Shown: positions 16,751-25,413 of the stretch, piece by piece | Numbering within the stretch: the stretch's first letter is position 1 | Layout: each line of letters opens with the position of its first letter | Origin: an uncultured Cohaesibacter sp. | Lineage (GTDB): Bacteria; Pseudomonadota; Alphaproteobacteria; Rhizobiales; Cohaesibacteraceae | Reading direction: 5' to 3' | DNA: 64,000 nt | NCBI RefSeq assembly: GCF_963677725.1 | Contig: NZ_OY782507.1 | Span: forward strand, 2,728,001-2,792,000 | Notes under the pieces: generated by a model | What the model saw: the letters and a program-made list of their open reading frames with translations, nothing else | Told to the model about the DNA's origin: nothing | Database searches by the model: none | Position numbers and translations under genes: made by a program

Positions 16751-18478
16751 TCAGATATGCTTGGGGAAGAGGTCTTCCAAGGCGCGGTCATCTTCGGCGC
16801 TGTTGCCCTTGCGCGTGCCGTCCTTCCATTCAGTCCAGATCAGGGTGAACTCGGCCCCGCCTTCTGGGTGATTGCCGACCGTGATTGAGCCGTCGGAATT
16901 TTCCAGAATACCCTTGACGATGGCCAGTCCAAGACCGGTGCCGCTTTTCTTGGTGGTATAGAAGGATTCATAGATTTTTGAGGGATCCGGGATGCCCGGA
17001 CCGTTGTCGCGCAGTTTGACAACGACCTTCCCGTCGCGAAGGGCAATGGAAATGGCAATCTTCTTGTTGTTCTGATCGGCCATTGCTTCAAGGGCATTGG
17101 TGATCAGGTTGGAGAATATCTGCCCCAGACCGATTTCGTTACAGGGCACCTCAATGTCGGCTTGGGTCGTGTGGAACTGTAACTGGACATCCTGTTTCTT
17201 CAAGGTGGCCTGAAACAGATGCAGAGAGGTGTGGGCCGCTTCGACGATGTTGGCGTGACCGCGCGGCACCCTGTGGCGGCTGGCAAAGGATTTGAGCTGG
17301 GATATCTGTTGCTTCAATCGCTCGATATGGGAGGAGACCAGCATCAGATTGTCGTCGACATCCTTGTACATCTTGCGCTCAAGCAGCAACCGGGAATTAT
17401 CAAGCAGCATATAGATGGCTGACAGGGGCTGGTTAAAGTCATGGGCCACTTCGGTGGCCATCTGGCCAATGGCTGCAAGCTTGGAATTTTCGGTCAATTG
17501 GGTGCGCAGTTTCTGGATGCTGCGCTTGTATTTGTTGCGGATGTTGCGATAGAGGAAAACGACGCTGAGATAGATCAGTATGGTGATGACGGCGACCAGC
17601 AAGAGTGACTGATAGATCGGCCGGGCGGGCTGGATCGAATGAATGGTCCAGCCAAATTCGACGATTTCCTCTTGCAGGGCGAAGGTCGACGGGAACAGGC
17701 ACGAATAGACCCGATCCTTGTAAACGGTGATCGCGCCGAACCGATAGCAGCGCTTGCGGGCGATGGGACTATTGGACGCCTTGGACGGCGGGAGCGACTG
17801 ATCCAGAAGACCGACCGTGTGCGGGGCCTTCTGACCGAAGCTTTTGTGTTTCCAGTTCTCGTTGGAGCTAAGAAAAATCGTGCCATCGACATCGGAGACC
17901 AGAATATCATCCGGGCCAGCACGCCAGACTTTTTCCAATTCGGACAGATTGACCTCGACCGCCACCACGCCGATGATATTACCGTTCTTTTTCAAGCCGT
18001 AGGAGAGAAAGAAACCCGGTGTTGTCGATGACAGGCCAACACCGTAGAATTGTCCCAGGCGCCCCGCCATCGCATCCTTGAAATAGGGCCGGAAGCTCAG
18101 TTTCTTGCCGATATAGCTGTCTTTGCGATGCCAGTTGCTTGCAGCGATAACTGTGCCCGTTTTGTCCAGCACATTGATTGCCGACACGTTGGTTGCATAT
18201 TTGATCTGCTGGAGGAAAAATCCGCTTTCCACCGGATCAAATTTGTCACTGAGCATTTCCAGAATTCGGTCATTTTGCGACAGGAGGAAAGGCAGGAATT
18301 TGTAGCGGGCGACCTCTGTCTCGAGACTGGTGCGGTACATGTTGAGCAACAGCTCGCTGGCGGCGATCTTGTTTTTGGTTTCGGTCAGGAAGGGATTGGA
18401 GACCATCAGCAAAATGACCGACACCAACAGCCCATGCATCAACCAGCTTATGAGGCGTGACAGAAATCGACCAATCAT
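16751..18478 (-). CDS. dctB: C4-dicarboxylate sensor histidine kinase DctB
   Basis: This membrane sensor kinase of about 575 residues starts with a hydrophobic segment (ISWLMHGLLVSVILLMVS). A large periplasmic double-Cache/PAS region follows (GTVIAASNWHRKDSYIGKKLSFRPYFKDA and GFFLSYGLKKNGNIIGVVAVEV), then a second membrane span near residue 300. The dimerisation domain carries AHDFNQPLSAIYMLLDNSR with the phospho-acceptor His, and the catalytic domain carries the N box (NLITNALEAM) and the G boxes (DNGPGIPD, GTGLGLAIVKG). The frame is open to 18574; 18478 has a GGAAG signal, while 18490 and 18574 have none. It converges with dctD across 32 bp. Confidence 0.9.
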   Translation of the reverse strand: MIGRFLSRLISWLMHGLLVSVILLMVSNPFLTETKNKIAASELLLNMYRTSLETEVARYKFLPFLLSQNDRILEMLSDKFDPVESGFFLQQIKYATNVSAINVLDKTGTVIAASNWHRKDSYIGKKLSFRPYFKDAMAGRLGQFYGVGLSSTTPGFFLSYGLKKNGNIIGVVAVEVNLSELEKVWRAGPDDILVSDVDGTIFLSSNENWKHKSFGQKAPHTVGLLDQSLPPSKASNSPIARKRCYRFGAITVYKDRVYSCLFPSTFALQEEIVEFGWTIHSIQPARPIYQSLLLVAVITILIYLSVVFLYRNIRNKYKRSIQKLRTQLTENSKLAAIGQMATEVAHDFNQPLSAIYMLLDNSRLLLERKMYKDVDDNLMLVSSHIERLKQQISQLKSFASRHRVPRGHANIVEAAHTSLHLFQATLKKQDVQLQFHTTQADIEVPCNEIGLGQIFSNLITNALEAMADQNNKKIAISIALRDGKVVVKLRDNGPGIPDPSKIYESFYTTKKSGTGLGLAIVKGILENSDGSITVGNHPEGGAEFTLIWTEWKDGTRKGNSAEDDRALEDLFPKHI

Positions 18479-18720
18479 CGCGTCTTCCATATCCAGGATT
18501 AGGGGACTTTTGTTCTGTCCCGGTTGGCGGCCAGCTTGCCAAGCCTCTTCTTGCGCTGCTTTGGCGTGGATCATTCAGCAGCAGAAAATTCAAGTGCCAG
18601 TTCTGCCCTTTTAACATGCTCTTTTGACTTTGGGTCGTTTGCAAGGGCTTTGACATCATTAATCCTTCTCTAAGGGCAATGCGATAGAAGGGAAAGGGTG
18701 TGTTTTGATGAAGTTGAGCA

Positions 18721-20274
18721 ATGACAGACTATTCCGCATTTCAGCCCTGGCAGGGTGCTTCTCTTACAGAGAGCAGCCAGCGTCTGCTTGATCCTGCATC
18801 AAGTCTGTCGATGCGCGTCCTTTATACGGTGCTGGTGTTCGTGTTGGCGATTGTTGTCACGGCCTTGCCGGTGGCAACCCACTTTGTCAGCATGCCACTG
18901 GCGATCGTCGGCCAGATCGCCCTTGCCAGCATGGTTGCGGTCTATTTGACACCGGCTGCGCCATTTGTGGTGCTCTTTACGCTGATCTTTCAGAATTTCT
19001 TTGTCTCGCTCTTTTCCGATTTTCTGACCACTGCCAACGATTACAATTTCGTCCGTGGCTATAATTTTCTGACGATGATTATTGTCTGGCTTTGGCTGTT
19101 TGGACGCTATGCTCTGACATGGCGGGATCATGATCGCGAGACCAACCGGATCATGGGCGTGGGCTTCATTGCCTTTTGCCTGATCGGCTTTTATTTGATC
19201 ATCGGCATGGCGAAGAATCCCACCGGCGCGGTGATTTATCTGCGTAATATCATTGCACCTTTCGCGTTGTTTCAGACCTTTTTTCTGGTCAGCCTCAAAA
19301 GCCCGACCCGGCTGGGTGATCATTTCGTTGCGCTGACCGGCATCATTGTCGGGCTGGGTCTGATCGAAGCGATTGACCGGCCTCTCTGGATGGATCTTAC
19401 CAATGGCTGGACATTGTGGGCCTTTGGCACCACGCAGGATCGGCTCAATCTGGTATGGGACGCGGTGGTTGCCCGACAGGGCATCGTGATGACGGACATT
19501 TTCGATTCCATGCGGGTGCATTTTCTCAATACGCCGCTGTTGGGGGATAATGGCTTTACCATTTTGCGGATGAGCGGGCCGAACAACCACGCCATTTCCT
19601 ACTCCTATCTTCTGTCTCTGCTGTCTTTGGTGATGATCTTCACCGGTCGTCCCTGGTGGTTTGTTTTTCTGTTTCCGTTGATGCTGTTATCGAGCGCCAA
19701 GGGTGCGCTGATTATGGTGTTGCTGGCCTGCTGCGCAGCCTTTGCGCGCTGGATGTTCGGGGCGATGGTTGCCATGGCCTCTTTGCTGCTGGTGCTGGTT
19801 GTTTACTTTTTGCTCGGGGTCAAGGTTGGGCTTGATATTGGCGACTTCCATGTGCTTGGCTTCATGGGGGGCGTGCATGACTTTCTCTCCAATCCGTTTG
19901 GTCGCGGCCTTGGAGACGGGGGTAACTTCACCACCGATTTCAGCAAGCTTGACTGGCCTGCCTATCAAGCAGCCGGGCGGACGCCTTTTGCTATTGAAAG
20001 TGCGGTCGGGGTGTTGATGCGGCAAATGGGCATTGCCGGATTTTTGCTGATGGGATGCTATGGCTGGGTGGCCGCGCAGACCTACAAGCTGTCGCTTCAG
20101 TCGCGCGTCATGCTGCATTCGGTGCTCAGCTTCTGCCTGATGATCATTCTGGTGAATGGGGTCTTTCAGGAGGAGGCTTTGTTTGCGCCAATGGCATTGG
20201 GTGCGATCATGGCGCTGAATGGTCATGTTCTGGGCAACTGGCTGCGGGCCGGGGATGTGGCCTCGACAACCTAG
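18721..20274 (+). CDS. Polytopic membrane protein, O-antigen ligase/polymerase-like
   Basis: The 517-residue protein has about ten to twelve membrane segments, with a central soluble loop (about 215-290) and a second loop around 385-440. The overall shape, with a large periplasmic loop late in the sequence, resembles Wzy/WaaL-type polysaccharide polymerases and ligases, but no clear short motif proves this. It stands alone; no glycosyltransferase or polysaccharide export genes surround it, so an orphan polymerase for exopolysaccharide is only a possibility. It is divergent from dctB and converges on the YihW-like regulator. The start has a GAG-containing weak ribosome site. Confidence 0.65.
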   Translation: MTDYSAFQPWQGASLTESSQRLLDPASSLSMRVLYTVLVFVLAIVVTALPVATHFVSMPLAIVGQIALASMVAVYLTPAAPFVVLFTLIFQNFFVSLFSDFLTTANDYNFVRGYNFLTMIIVWLWLFGRYALTWRDHDRETNRIMGVGFIAFCLIGFYLIIGMAKNPTGAVIYLRNIIAPFALFQTFFLVSLKSPTRLGDHFVALTGIIVGLGLIEAIDRPLWMDLTNGWTLWAFGTTQDRLNLVWDAVVARQGIVMTDIFDSMRVHFLNTPLLGDNGFTILRMSGPNNHAISYSYLLSLLSLVMIFTGRPWWFVFLFPLMLLSSAKGALIMVLLACCAAFARWMFGAMVAMASLLLVLVVYFLLGVKVGLDIGDFHVLGFMGGVHDFLSNPFGRGLGDGGNFTTDFSKLDWPAYQAAGRTPFAIESAVGVLMRQMGIAGFLLMGCYGWVAAQTYKLSLQSRVMLHSVLSFCLMIILVNGVFQEEALFAPMALGAIMALNGHVLGNWLRAGDVASTT

Positions 20275-20295
20275 GCCCGCTCTTATCAATCCATC

Positions 20296-21069
20296 CTAGA
20301 CGACAAACAGCTTTGCCCCATGCTGGTCGAGCTGCATCTTGATGTCAGAGGGAGGATTGGCATCGGTGAACAGGGCCGAGATGGAGCGAATATGACCAAG
20401 CTCCACCGTTGCGGTGGTGTTGAATTTGGTGGAATCGGCTGCAATGAAAATGTTACGGGCGGTTTTCATCATGTTCTGGACCATGATGACCTCATTGAAT
20501 TCATAATCAAGCAGCGTGCCGTCCGCATCGATGGACCCACAACTGGCGACGAGATAATCAACCCGGAAATGATTGATGAAGTCCAAAGCCGTCGAGCCAA
20601 TGATGCCGCCATTTGTGCTGCGCAATTTGCCGCCGGGCACCATCACGTTGAAGTCCTGCTTCTGATAGAGCACATTGGCGACCCGCATGCTGTTGGTGAT
20701 GACCTGAAGGCCGGAATGCTGCAGCAGGTGGCGGGCGATGATTTCGGTGGTGGTACCGATGGCCAGAAAGACCGAGCTATTGTCCGGTATCTGGGCGACC
20801 AAAGCCTTGGCGATGGCTTCCTTTTCTTCTGTCTCGGAGACCTGTCTGACGGCATAGTCGAGATTGACCACCGAGGAATTTCGCGCAGCCCCGCCGTGAT
20901 GGCGAATCAGCAGCTTCTGATCACTGAGTTTCTTGATGTCGCGGCGGATGGTCTGGGCAGACACATCCAGCAGCTCGGTCAGTTCTTCAACGCTCACATA
21001 GCCCTTGTCGTTGACTTCCTTGAGCAGGCTGTCGTGGCGAGGGTTGCCTACAATGACGGCATTTGGCAT
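20296..21069 (-). CDS. yihW: DeoR-family regulator of sulfoquinovose genes (YihW/CsqR-like)
   Basis: The 257-residue repressor-type protein has an N-terminal helix-turn-helix (GNPRHDSLLKEVNDKGYVSV and SAQTIRRDIKKLSDQKLLIRH, about 8-62). A DeoR sensor domain follows (IGTTTEI, VMVPGGKLRSTNGGIIG, VASCGSIDADG). The opening GNPRHD, the RHHGGA segment and the effector domain resemble E. coli YihW (CsqR), which controls sulfoquinovose genes. It lies 77 bp after the kinase gene on the same strand and is probably cotranscribed with it. The effector in E. coli is a sulfoquinovose-derived sugar; here that is inferred. Candidate operators are the TTCGAAAT octamers at 22255-22368. Confidence 0.85.
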   Translation of the reverse strand: MPNAVIVGNPRHDSLLKEVNDKGYVSVEELTELLDVSAQTIRRDIKKLSDQKLLIRHHGGAARNSSVVNLDYAVRQVSETEEKEAIAKALVAQIPDNSSVFLAIGTTTEIIARHLLQHSGLQVITNSMRVANVLYQKQDFNVMVPGGKLRSTNGGIIGSTALDFINHFRVDYLVASCGSIDADGTLLDYEFNEVIMVQNMMKTARNIFIAADSTKFNTTATVELGHIRSISALFTDANPPSDIKMQLDQHGAKLFVV

Positions 21070-21146
21070 GGGTCTTTGGCCTTCTCTTTCATCCAGATCC
21101 GTGTTGCCTGACCCGGCTGGAATTGAAACCGGGGCGGGCAGGGCGA

Positions 21147-22040
21147 TCAGCCGTTGGCGGCAAGAAAGGCCTCAATGGTGGCAAGATCGGGGACGCCATC
21201 GCGCCCGCCCAGTCGCGTGCATTTGAGGGCAGCAACTGCGCTGGCAAAGGCGACAATGTCCTTTATTGCCATGCCTTTGGCGAGCGCAAAGGCAAAGGCG
21301 CCATGAAAGACATCGCCCGCACCGGTGGTGTCTTTCACATCGACCTTAAAACCGGGTTGATGGTGGAGCGTGTCTCCCTCCAGCCAATAGCAGCCTTGCG
21401 ATCCAACGGTGACATAGACCTTACCATTTGTTTTCGTTTGGGCAACGCGCAATCCGTCTATCGGGTCATCAAGTTGTGAGAATTTCGCCAAACCCGGTTC
21501 GGAAAATGCCACATGGTCGGCCAATGCTACCAGATCAGTAATGTCTTGGGGGGTGATGTCTGCGTCAAGAACACTTTGTTTTTGCAATTGTTTGGCTTGC
21601 TCCAGGGCGTGTTTCGCTCCTGCTGGCCAGCGCACATCACAAAGGATGGATTCATACTGCGCGAAATTGATCTCTTTGAGCCACTCCGCATCACGGTCGA
21701 GCGTTGCATCCTGATAATTGATAATCATTCTCTCGCCTTCGTCATCGACCAAAATGGCAGAAAAAGACGATTTAGCCTCTTTTATAGCGCGAATATGGCG
21801 GGTGCCGACCCCATACTGGCTTAATTCGCGGATCATGGAGGCTGCGACATCATCATTCCCAACCCGGCCAATATAATCGACCGCCATGCCCAGCTTGGCG
21901 ATGGCAACCGCTGCGGTGGCTGCAGGCCCGCCGCCGACTTCGAAATAGTCACGGGCGACATATTTGCCGCCGGTTTTAGGCAAGTGATCGACCCGGAAAA
22001 TCCGATCAAGGACGGTGATTCCAACGCATGCGACGGTCAT
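21147..22040 (-). CDS. yihV: 6-deoxy-6-sulfofructose kinase (YihV-like, PfkB family)
   Basis: The 297-residue ribokinase-fold enzyme should phosphorylate sulfofructose at C1 using ATP. Family motifs are GGGPAATAAVAIAKLG near 37-52 and the C-terminal DTTGAGDVFHGAFAFAL, which holds the catalytic Asp. Beyond general PfkB features, it closely follows E. coli YihV: ACVGITVLDRI, TGGKYVARDYFEVGGGP, ADITPQDITDLVALADH and AALKCTRLGGRDGVPD. This supports sulfofructose rather than ribose or fructose as substrate. It is divergent from the YihU-like reductase and followed by the YihW-like regulator. The start has only a weak ribosome site (AGAG). Confidence 0.9.
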   Translation of the reverse strand: MTVACVGITVLDRIFRVDHLPKTGGKYVARDYFEVGGGPAATAAVAIAKLGMAVDYIGRVGNDDVAASMIRELSQYGVGTRHIRAIKEAKSSFSAILVDDEGERMIINYQDATLDRDAEWLKEINFAQYESILCDVRWPAGAKHALEQAKQLQKQSVLDADITPQDITDLVALADHVAFSEPGLAKFSQLDDPIDGLRVAQTKTNGKVYVTVGSQGCYWLEGDTLHHQPGFKVDVKDTTGAGDVFHGAFAFALAKGMAIKDIVAFASAVAALKCTRLGGRDGVPDLATIEAFLAANG

Positions 22041-22222
22041 GAGAGGCTCTTTGATGGCTGGTGTTGGCGATTTTCGCTCATTCTTTCTGCCATATGATCA
22101 GCCCAGTGACAGGGGATCAATCACAGAATGGATGGTGCGATGATGGGTGTGTTTGCGATCAAAGTCCATGATCGGAGCCAACGCCCTGTGGGCCGCCGGG
22201 ACCGGTTTTTGGTGACCGCTTC

Positions 22223-22368
22223 TAGTGATAAATACCTATAATTGTTGCCTTTCATTCGAAATTATCACCAAAAACACTCATAAAACAACCAAATTGTGTT
22301 GTATTTGTTCGAAATATCGTGCAGATGTTGGATAACGATCAAAAATGCTCAATATGAGGTTTCGAAAT
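22223..22368. promoter_or_regulatory. Divergent control region with three evenly spaced TTCGAAAT octamers
   Basis: Within the 326-bp divergent spacer, TTCGAAAT occurs at 22255-22262, 22308-22315 and 22361-22368. Each copy is exactly 53 bp from the next, about five helical turns. The third copy overlaps the reductase start codon. Equal spacing suggests cooperative or looping repression, most simply by the YihW-like DeoR protein. A TAGTGATAAATACCTATAAT stretch (22223-22242) resembles one upstream of the isomerase gene at about 34655-34674. Confidence 0.55.
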
Positions 22369-23260
22369 GGCAACAGTCGGATTCATCGGTCTTGGTCAAA
22401 TGGGCGCTGCGATGGCAGCCAATCTGATCAAGGGGGGACATGACCTCAATCTATATGACATCAACTCCGATGCCGTCGCGGCGCTGGCTGCAAAGGGTGG
22501 CAAGGCCTGTGATACTGTCGCAGCGGTTGCTGAAGGCGCCGACTTTGTCATCACCATGTTGCCAAACGGTGCGCTGGTGCGCTCTGTCTTGTTGGGTGAG
22601 GGAGGGGTTGTCGCTGCGCTGAAGAAAGACGCGCTGGTGATCGACATGTCAACCATTCACCCGCTTGAAACCGATAGCCTGATTGCCGATCTTGCGGCCA
22701 AAGGCATCGAGATGATGGAAGCGCCGGTCGGGCGGACGTCGGATCATGCCATTGCAGGCACCTTGTTGATCCTTGCTGGTGGCACCAAGACCCAGATTGA
22801 GCGGGCGCAGCCCTTGTTTGACCTGATGGGGTCGGAAACCGTCGATGCGGGTGGGCCGGGCAAAGGGATCCGCGTCAAGATCATCAACAATTACATGAGC
22901 ATTGCCCTTAATGCCCTGTCGGCGGAAGCCATTGCGCTGGCCGAGAAGATCGGTCTTGATTTCGACACCGCGATGGCGGTGATGAGCGGCACGCCTGCGG
23001 GCAAGGGGCATTTCACCACCAGTTGGCCAAACAAGGTGCTCAAGGGCGATTTGTCGCCTGCCTTCATGATCGATCTGGCACACAAGGATCTTGGCATTGC
23101 GCTTGATCTGGCCAATCAGGTCGGGGTGCCGATGCCGATGGGGGCAGCTTCCCGTGAACTTTACAATCTGAGCCGGATTGCTGGTCGCGGGCGTCAGGAC
23201 TGGACCGCCTTGCTTGAGCAATTGCGCGATCTGTCGGATATGCCGACCAAAGCGAAGTAA
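22367..23260 (+). CDS. yihU: 3-sulfolactaldehyde reductase (YihU-like)
   Basis: This 297-residue member of the beta-hydroxyacid dehydrogenase family should reduce sulfolactaldehyde to 2,3-dihydroxypropanesulfonate with NADH. It has the N-terminal Rossmann motif [15 protein letters not shown], the substrate motif DMSTIHP, and the catalytic lysine in [16 protein letters not shown] (about 171). Stretches such as [30 protein letters not shown] and [14 protein letters not shown] match E. coli YihU very closely, separating it from 3-hydroxyisobutyrate or tartronate semialdehyde enzymes. GAGG seven bases upstream fixes the start. It opens a rightward series with the mutarotase and exporter genes. 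Confidence 0.93.
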   Translation: MATVGFIGLGQMGAAMAANLIKGGHDLNLYDINSDAVAALAAKGGKACDTVAAVAEGADFVITMLPNGALVRSVLLGEGGVVAALKKDALVIDMSTIHPLETDSLIADLAAKGIEMMEAPVGRTSDHAIAGTLLILAGGTKTQIERAQPLFDLMGSETVDAGGPGKGIRVKIINNYMSIALNALSAEAIALAEKIGLDFDTAMAVMSGTPAGKGHFTTSWPNKVLKGDLSPAFMIDLAHKDLGIALDLANQVGVPMPMGAASRELYNLSRIAGRGRQDWTALLEQLRDLSDMPTKAK

Positions 23261-23281
23261 GTCTCAGTTGGGAGGATTATC

Positions 23282-24337
23282 ATGAAAGTGCAAGTCGAAA
23301 CCTATGGCGAGGTGGATGGCCAGGCGGTCGATCTCATCACCTTGAGCAATGACAATGGTATGGTGGTGCGTGTCACCAATTATGGCTGCATTGTCACCTC
23401 GATTGAAGTGCCGGACCGGGACGGGGCTGTGGCCGATGTGGTGTTGGGCTATGAGTCTTTGGACAAATATCTTGGCGGACATCCTTTCTTCGGTGCAGTC
23501 GCCGGGCGGTTCGCCAACCGGATCGAGGATGGTCGTTTCTCGATTGATTGTCGCCGTTATCAGCTGGAAACCAACGAGCCGCCGACCGTGCAGCATTTGC
23601 ATGGGGGCTCGAAGGGGTTCGACAAATATGTCTGGGGCTATGATCTGGAAGAGCGAGACGATGCGGTGATGATCCATCTGCATCGGGTGTCGCCGGACGG
23701 GGAAAGTGGCTATCCGGGCAGCTTGCTGGTGACCCATACGATTGGTCTGACGGAGTCCAATGCGCTGCATTATGACTTCCGGGCGGTGAGTGACAAGCCA
23801 ACCATCGTCAATCTGGTAAATCACAGCTACTACAATCTAGCAGGTCACGATAGTGGCTCGGTGGCGGAACATGAATTGACCCTGTTTGCGGATTTCTACA
23901 CTCCGGTGGCCGAGACAATGATCCCGACCGGGGAAGTGCGCGCAGTGGCCGACAGCGCAATGGACTTTCGTGCACCGGTGCGGATCGGCGACCGGATGGA
24001 AGGGGTCGAGGACGGCGGCTTTGACTTCAACTTCATACTGCATGGCAAACAGAAGCATGGCGAGTATCGGCTGGCGGCCGACCTTTATGATCCGTCCAGT
24101 GGGCGCTTCATGAAGGTGATGACCACCCAGCCAGCGATCCAGTTCTATAACGGCTTTAAATTATCGAACAAACCGTGGTTCGGACGCAATGGTTGCAAAT
24201 ATGAAGCCTTTGGCGGGCTTTGCCTTGAAACCCAAGGCTATCCCGATGCACCCAACAAGCCCCATTTCCCAAGCGCCGTGTTGAGGCCGGGTGATGTCTA
24301 TCAGCATCGCACCATTCATCAGTTTGGCACGCGCTAG
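23282..24337 (+). CDS. Aldose 1-epimerase (candidate sulfoquinovose mutarotase)
   Basis: The 351-residue galactose-mutarotase-fold protein interconverts anomers of a sugar. It shows AGRFANRIEDGRF (about 77-89), the catalytic histidine segments TVQHLHGG and NLVNHSYYNLAGH, and a C-terminal GGLCLETQGYPDAPN containing the catalytic glutamate. Sequence overall is closer to GalM than to E. coli YihR, so specificity is inferred from position: it lies 21 bp after the sulfolactaldehyde reductase and has GGAGGA before the start. Mutarotation is useful after the retaining glycosidase releases alpha-sulfoquinovose, because the isomerase may need a different anomer. Confidence 0.88.
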   Translation: MKVQVETYGEVDGQAVDLITLSNDNGMVVRVTNYGCIVTSIEVPDRDGAVADVVLGYESLDKYLGGHPFFGAVAGRFANRIEDGRFSIDCRRYQLETNEPPTVQHLHGGSKGFDKYVWGYDLEERDDAVMIHLHRVSPDGESGYPGSLLVTHTIGLTESNALHYDFRAVSDKPTIVNLVNHSYYNLAGHDSGSVAEHELTLFADFYTPVAETMIPTGEVRAVADSAMDFRAPVRIGDRMEGVEDGGFDFNFILHGKQKHGEYRLAADLYDPSSGRFMKVMTTQPAIQFYNGFKLSNKPWFGRNGCKYEAFGGLCLETQGYPDAPNKPHFPSAVLRPGDVYQHRTIHQFGTR

Positions 24338-24400
24338 ACTTAGACCGTTCAATGGGCCGGGGGCGACGATCCCGGCCCTGTTACCGCAGGCAATGTCATC

Positions 24401-25141
24401 ATGATGGAAATTCTCATCGTCTCGGCGATCATCACGCTGGGCAGCTTCACTCAAGGCCTGACGGGCTTTGGACTGGCTTTGGTCAGTGTGCCGCTTCTCT
24501 CCATGGCGGTGGATGTGAAAGCTGCTGTGCCAATTGCCGGTATTTTCGGATGGCTGGTGACCTTTCCGCTGGTCTGGAAAATGCGGCACCATGTGCAGTG
24601 GCGCGTCGGGTTGATCCTGTTTGCTGGGTCCTTGCCGGGGTCGTTTCTGGGGGCGGATCTGCTCAAAAGGTTGCCCGCCGAAGCGATCCTGATCACGATG
24701 GGCTGCGTTCTGATCTTGTCGAGCCTTTATTCGCTGTTTGCCAAGGCGCCCCTCTTTTCAAAGGCTTCCGCCCCGCTGACGGTCGGGACGGGGTTCTTTT
24801 CCGGTGCCTTGGGGGCGAGTGTTGGCGAGCCGGGGCCGCCGGTCATTGCCTATACATCGATGCAGCCATGGACTGCGGATCAGACCAAATCGACGCTGGT
24901 CTTTTTCTTCATGCTGCAAATGGTTGGTGCGATTGCCGGTTTCTGGAGCAAGGGACTGTTGACCGCTTACGTGGTCGAACGAGTGCTTTATGCCATGCCC
25001 GCTTTTCTGGTGGGGATGAGTGTGGGCATGTTTGCCTATCACCTGCTGCATAAATTCAAGATCAACTATCACGGCATCATTCACACTCTGCTGCTGATCA
25101 TCGGTGTTATGTTGGTGATTAAGAATGTCCATATTTGGTAG
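24401..25141 (+). CDS. TauE/SafE-family membrane protein, candidate organosulfonate exporter
   Basis: The 246-residue protein has seven or eight membrane segments and the two-fold TauE/SafE pattern: GSFTQGLTGFGLALVSVPLLS in the first half and VGTGFFSGALGASVGEPGPPVIAY in the second. The family exports sulfite, sulfoacetate or related anions. It is third in the rightward series after the reductase and mutarotase. The most economical role is export of dihydroxypropanesulfonate or another C3-sulfonate product, in place of E. coli YihP, but this is inference. Two start codons (24401, 24404) are possible, with a weak ribosome site. Confidence 0.85.
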   Translation: MMEILIVSAIITLGSFTQGLTGFGLALVSVPLLSMAVDVKAAVPIAGIFGWLVTFPLVWKMRHHVQWRVGLILFAGSLPGSFLGADLLKRLPAEAILITMGCVLILSSLYSLFAKAPLFSKASAPLTVGTGFFSGALGASVGEPGPPVIAYTSMQPWTADQTKSTLVFFFMLQMVGAIAGFWSKGLLTAYVVERVLYAMPAFLVGMSVGMFAYHLLHKFKINYHGIIHTLLLIIGVMLVIKNVHIW

Positions 25142-25413
25142 ATTTTCTCGAAAATATGTGCAGAAATGTTGCTAAACGCTCATGGTATTCTCTTTTGCCT
25201 TTCGAAAAAGATCATCGTTCTCTATACTGTAATCAAGAAAACAACAATCAGCTTTGGGCAGCATCGGGCTGGCCCGATATTCTATCTGGCAGTTTTGCCA
25301 CTGGTGATGCGCTGAGACGTGCATCAGCTCGCTATCTCAAAATCACTCTGACCGTCGTGTTTGTGCACGCTCTGTGCGCTGCCTGATCCAGAGCCCAAAA
25401 TCGAGGATAAACA

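Noticed and set aside
22367-23260. Reading the reductase as 3-hydroxyisobutyrate or tartronate semialdehyde dehydrogenase
   Set aside because: Long segments match YihU and the neighbours are the YihV-, YihW- and YihQ-like genes, so sulfolactaldehyde reductase is much more likely.
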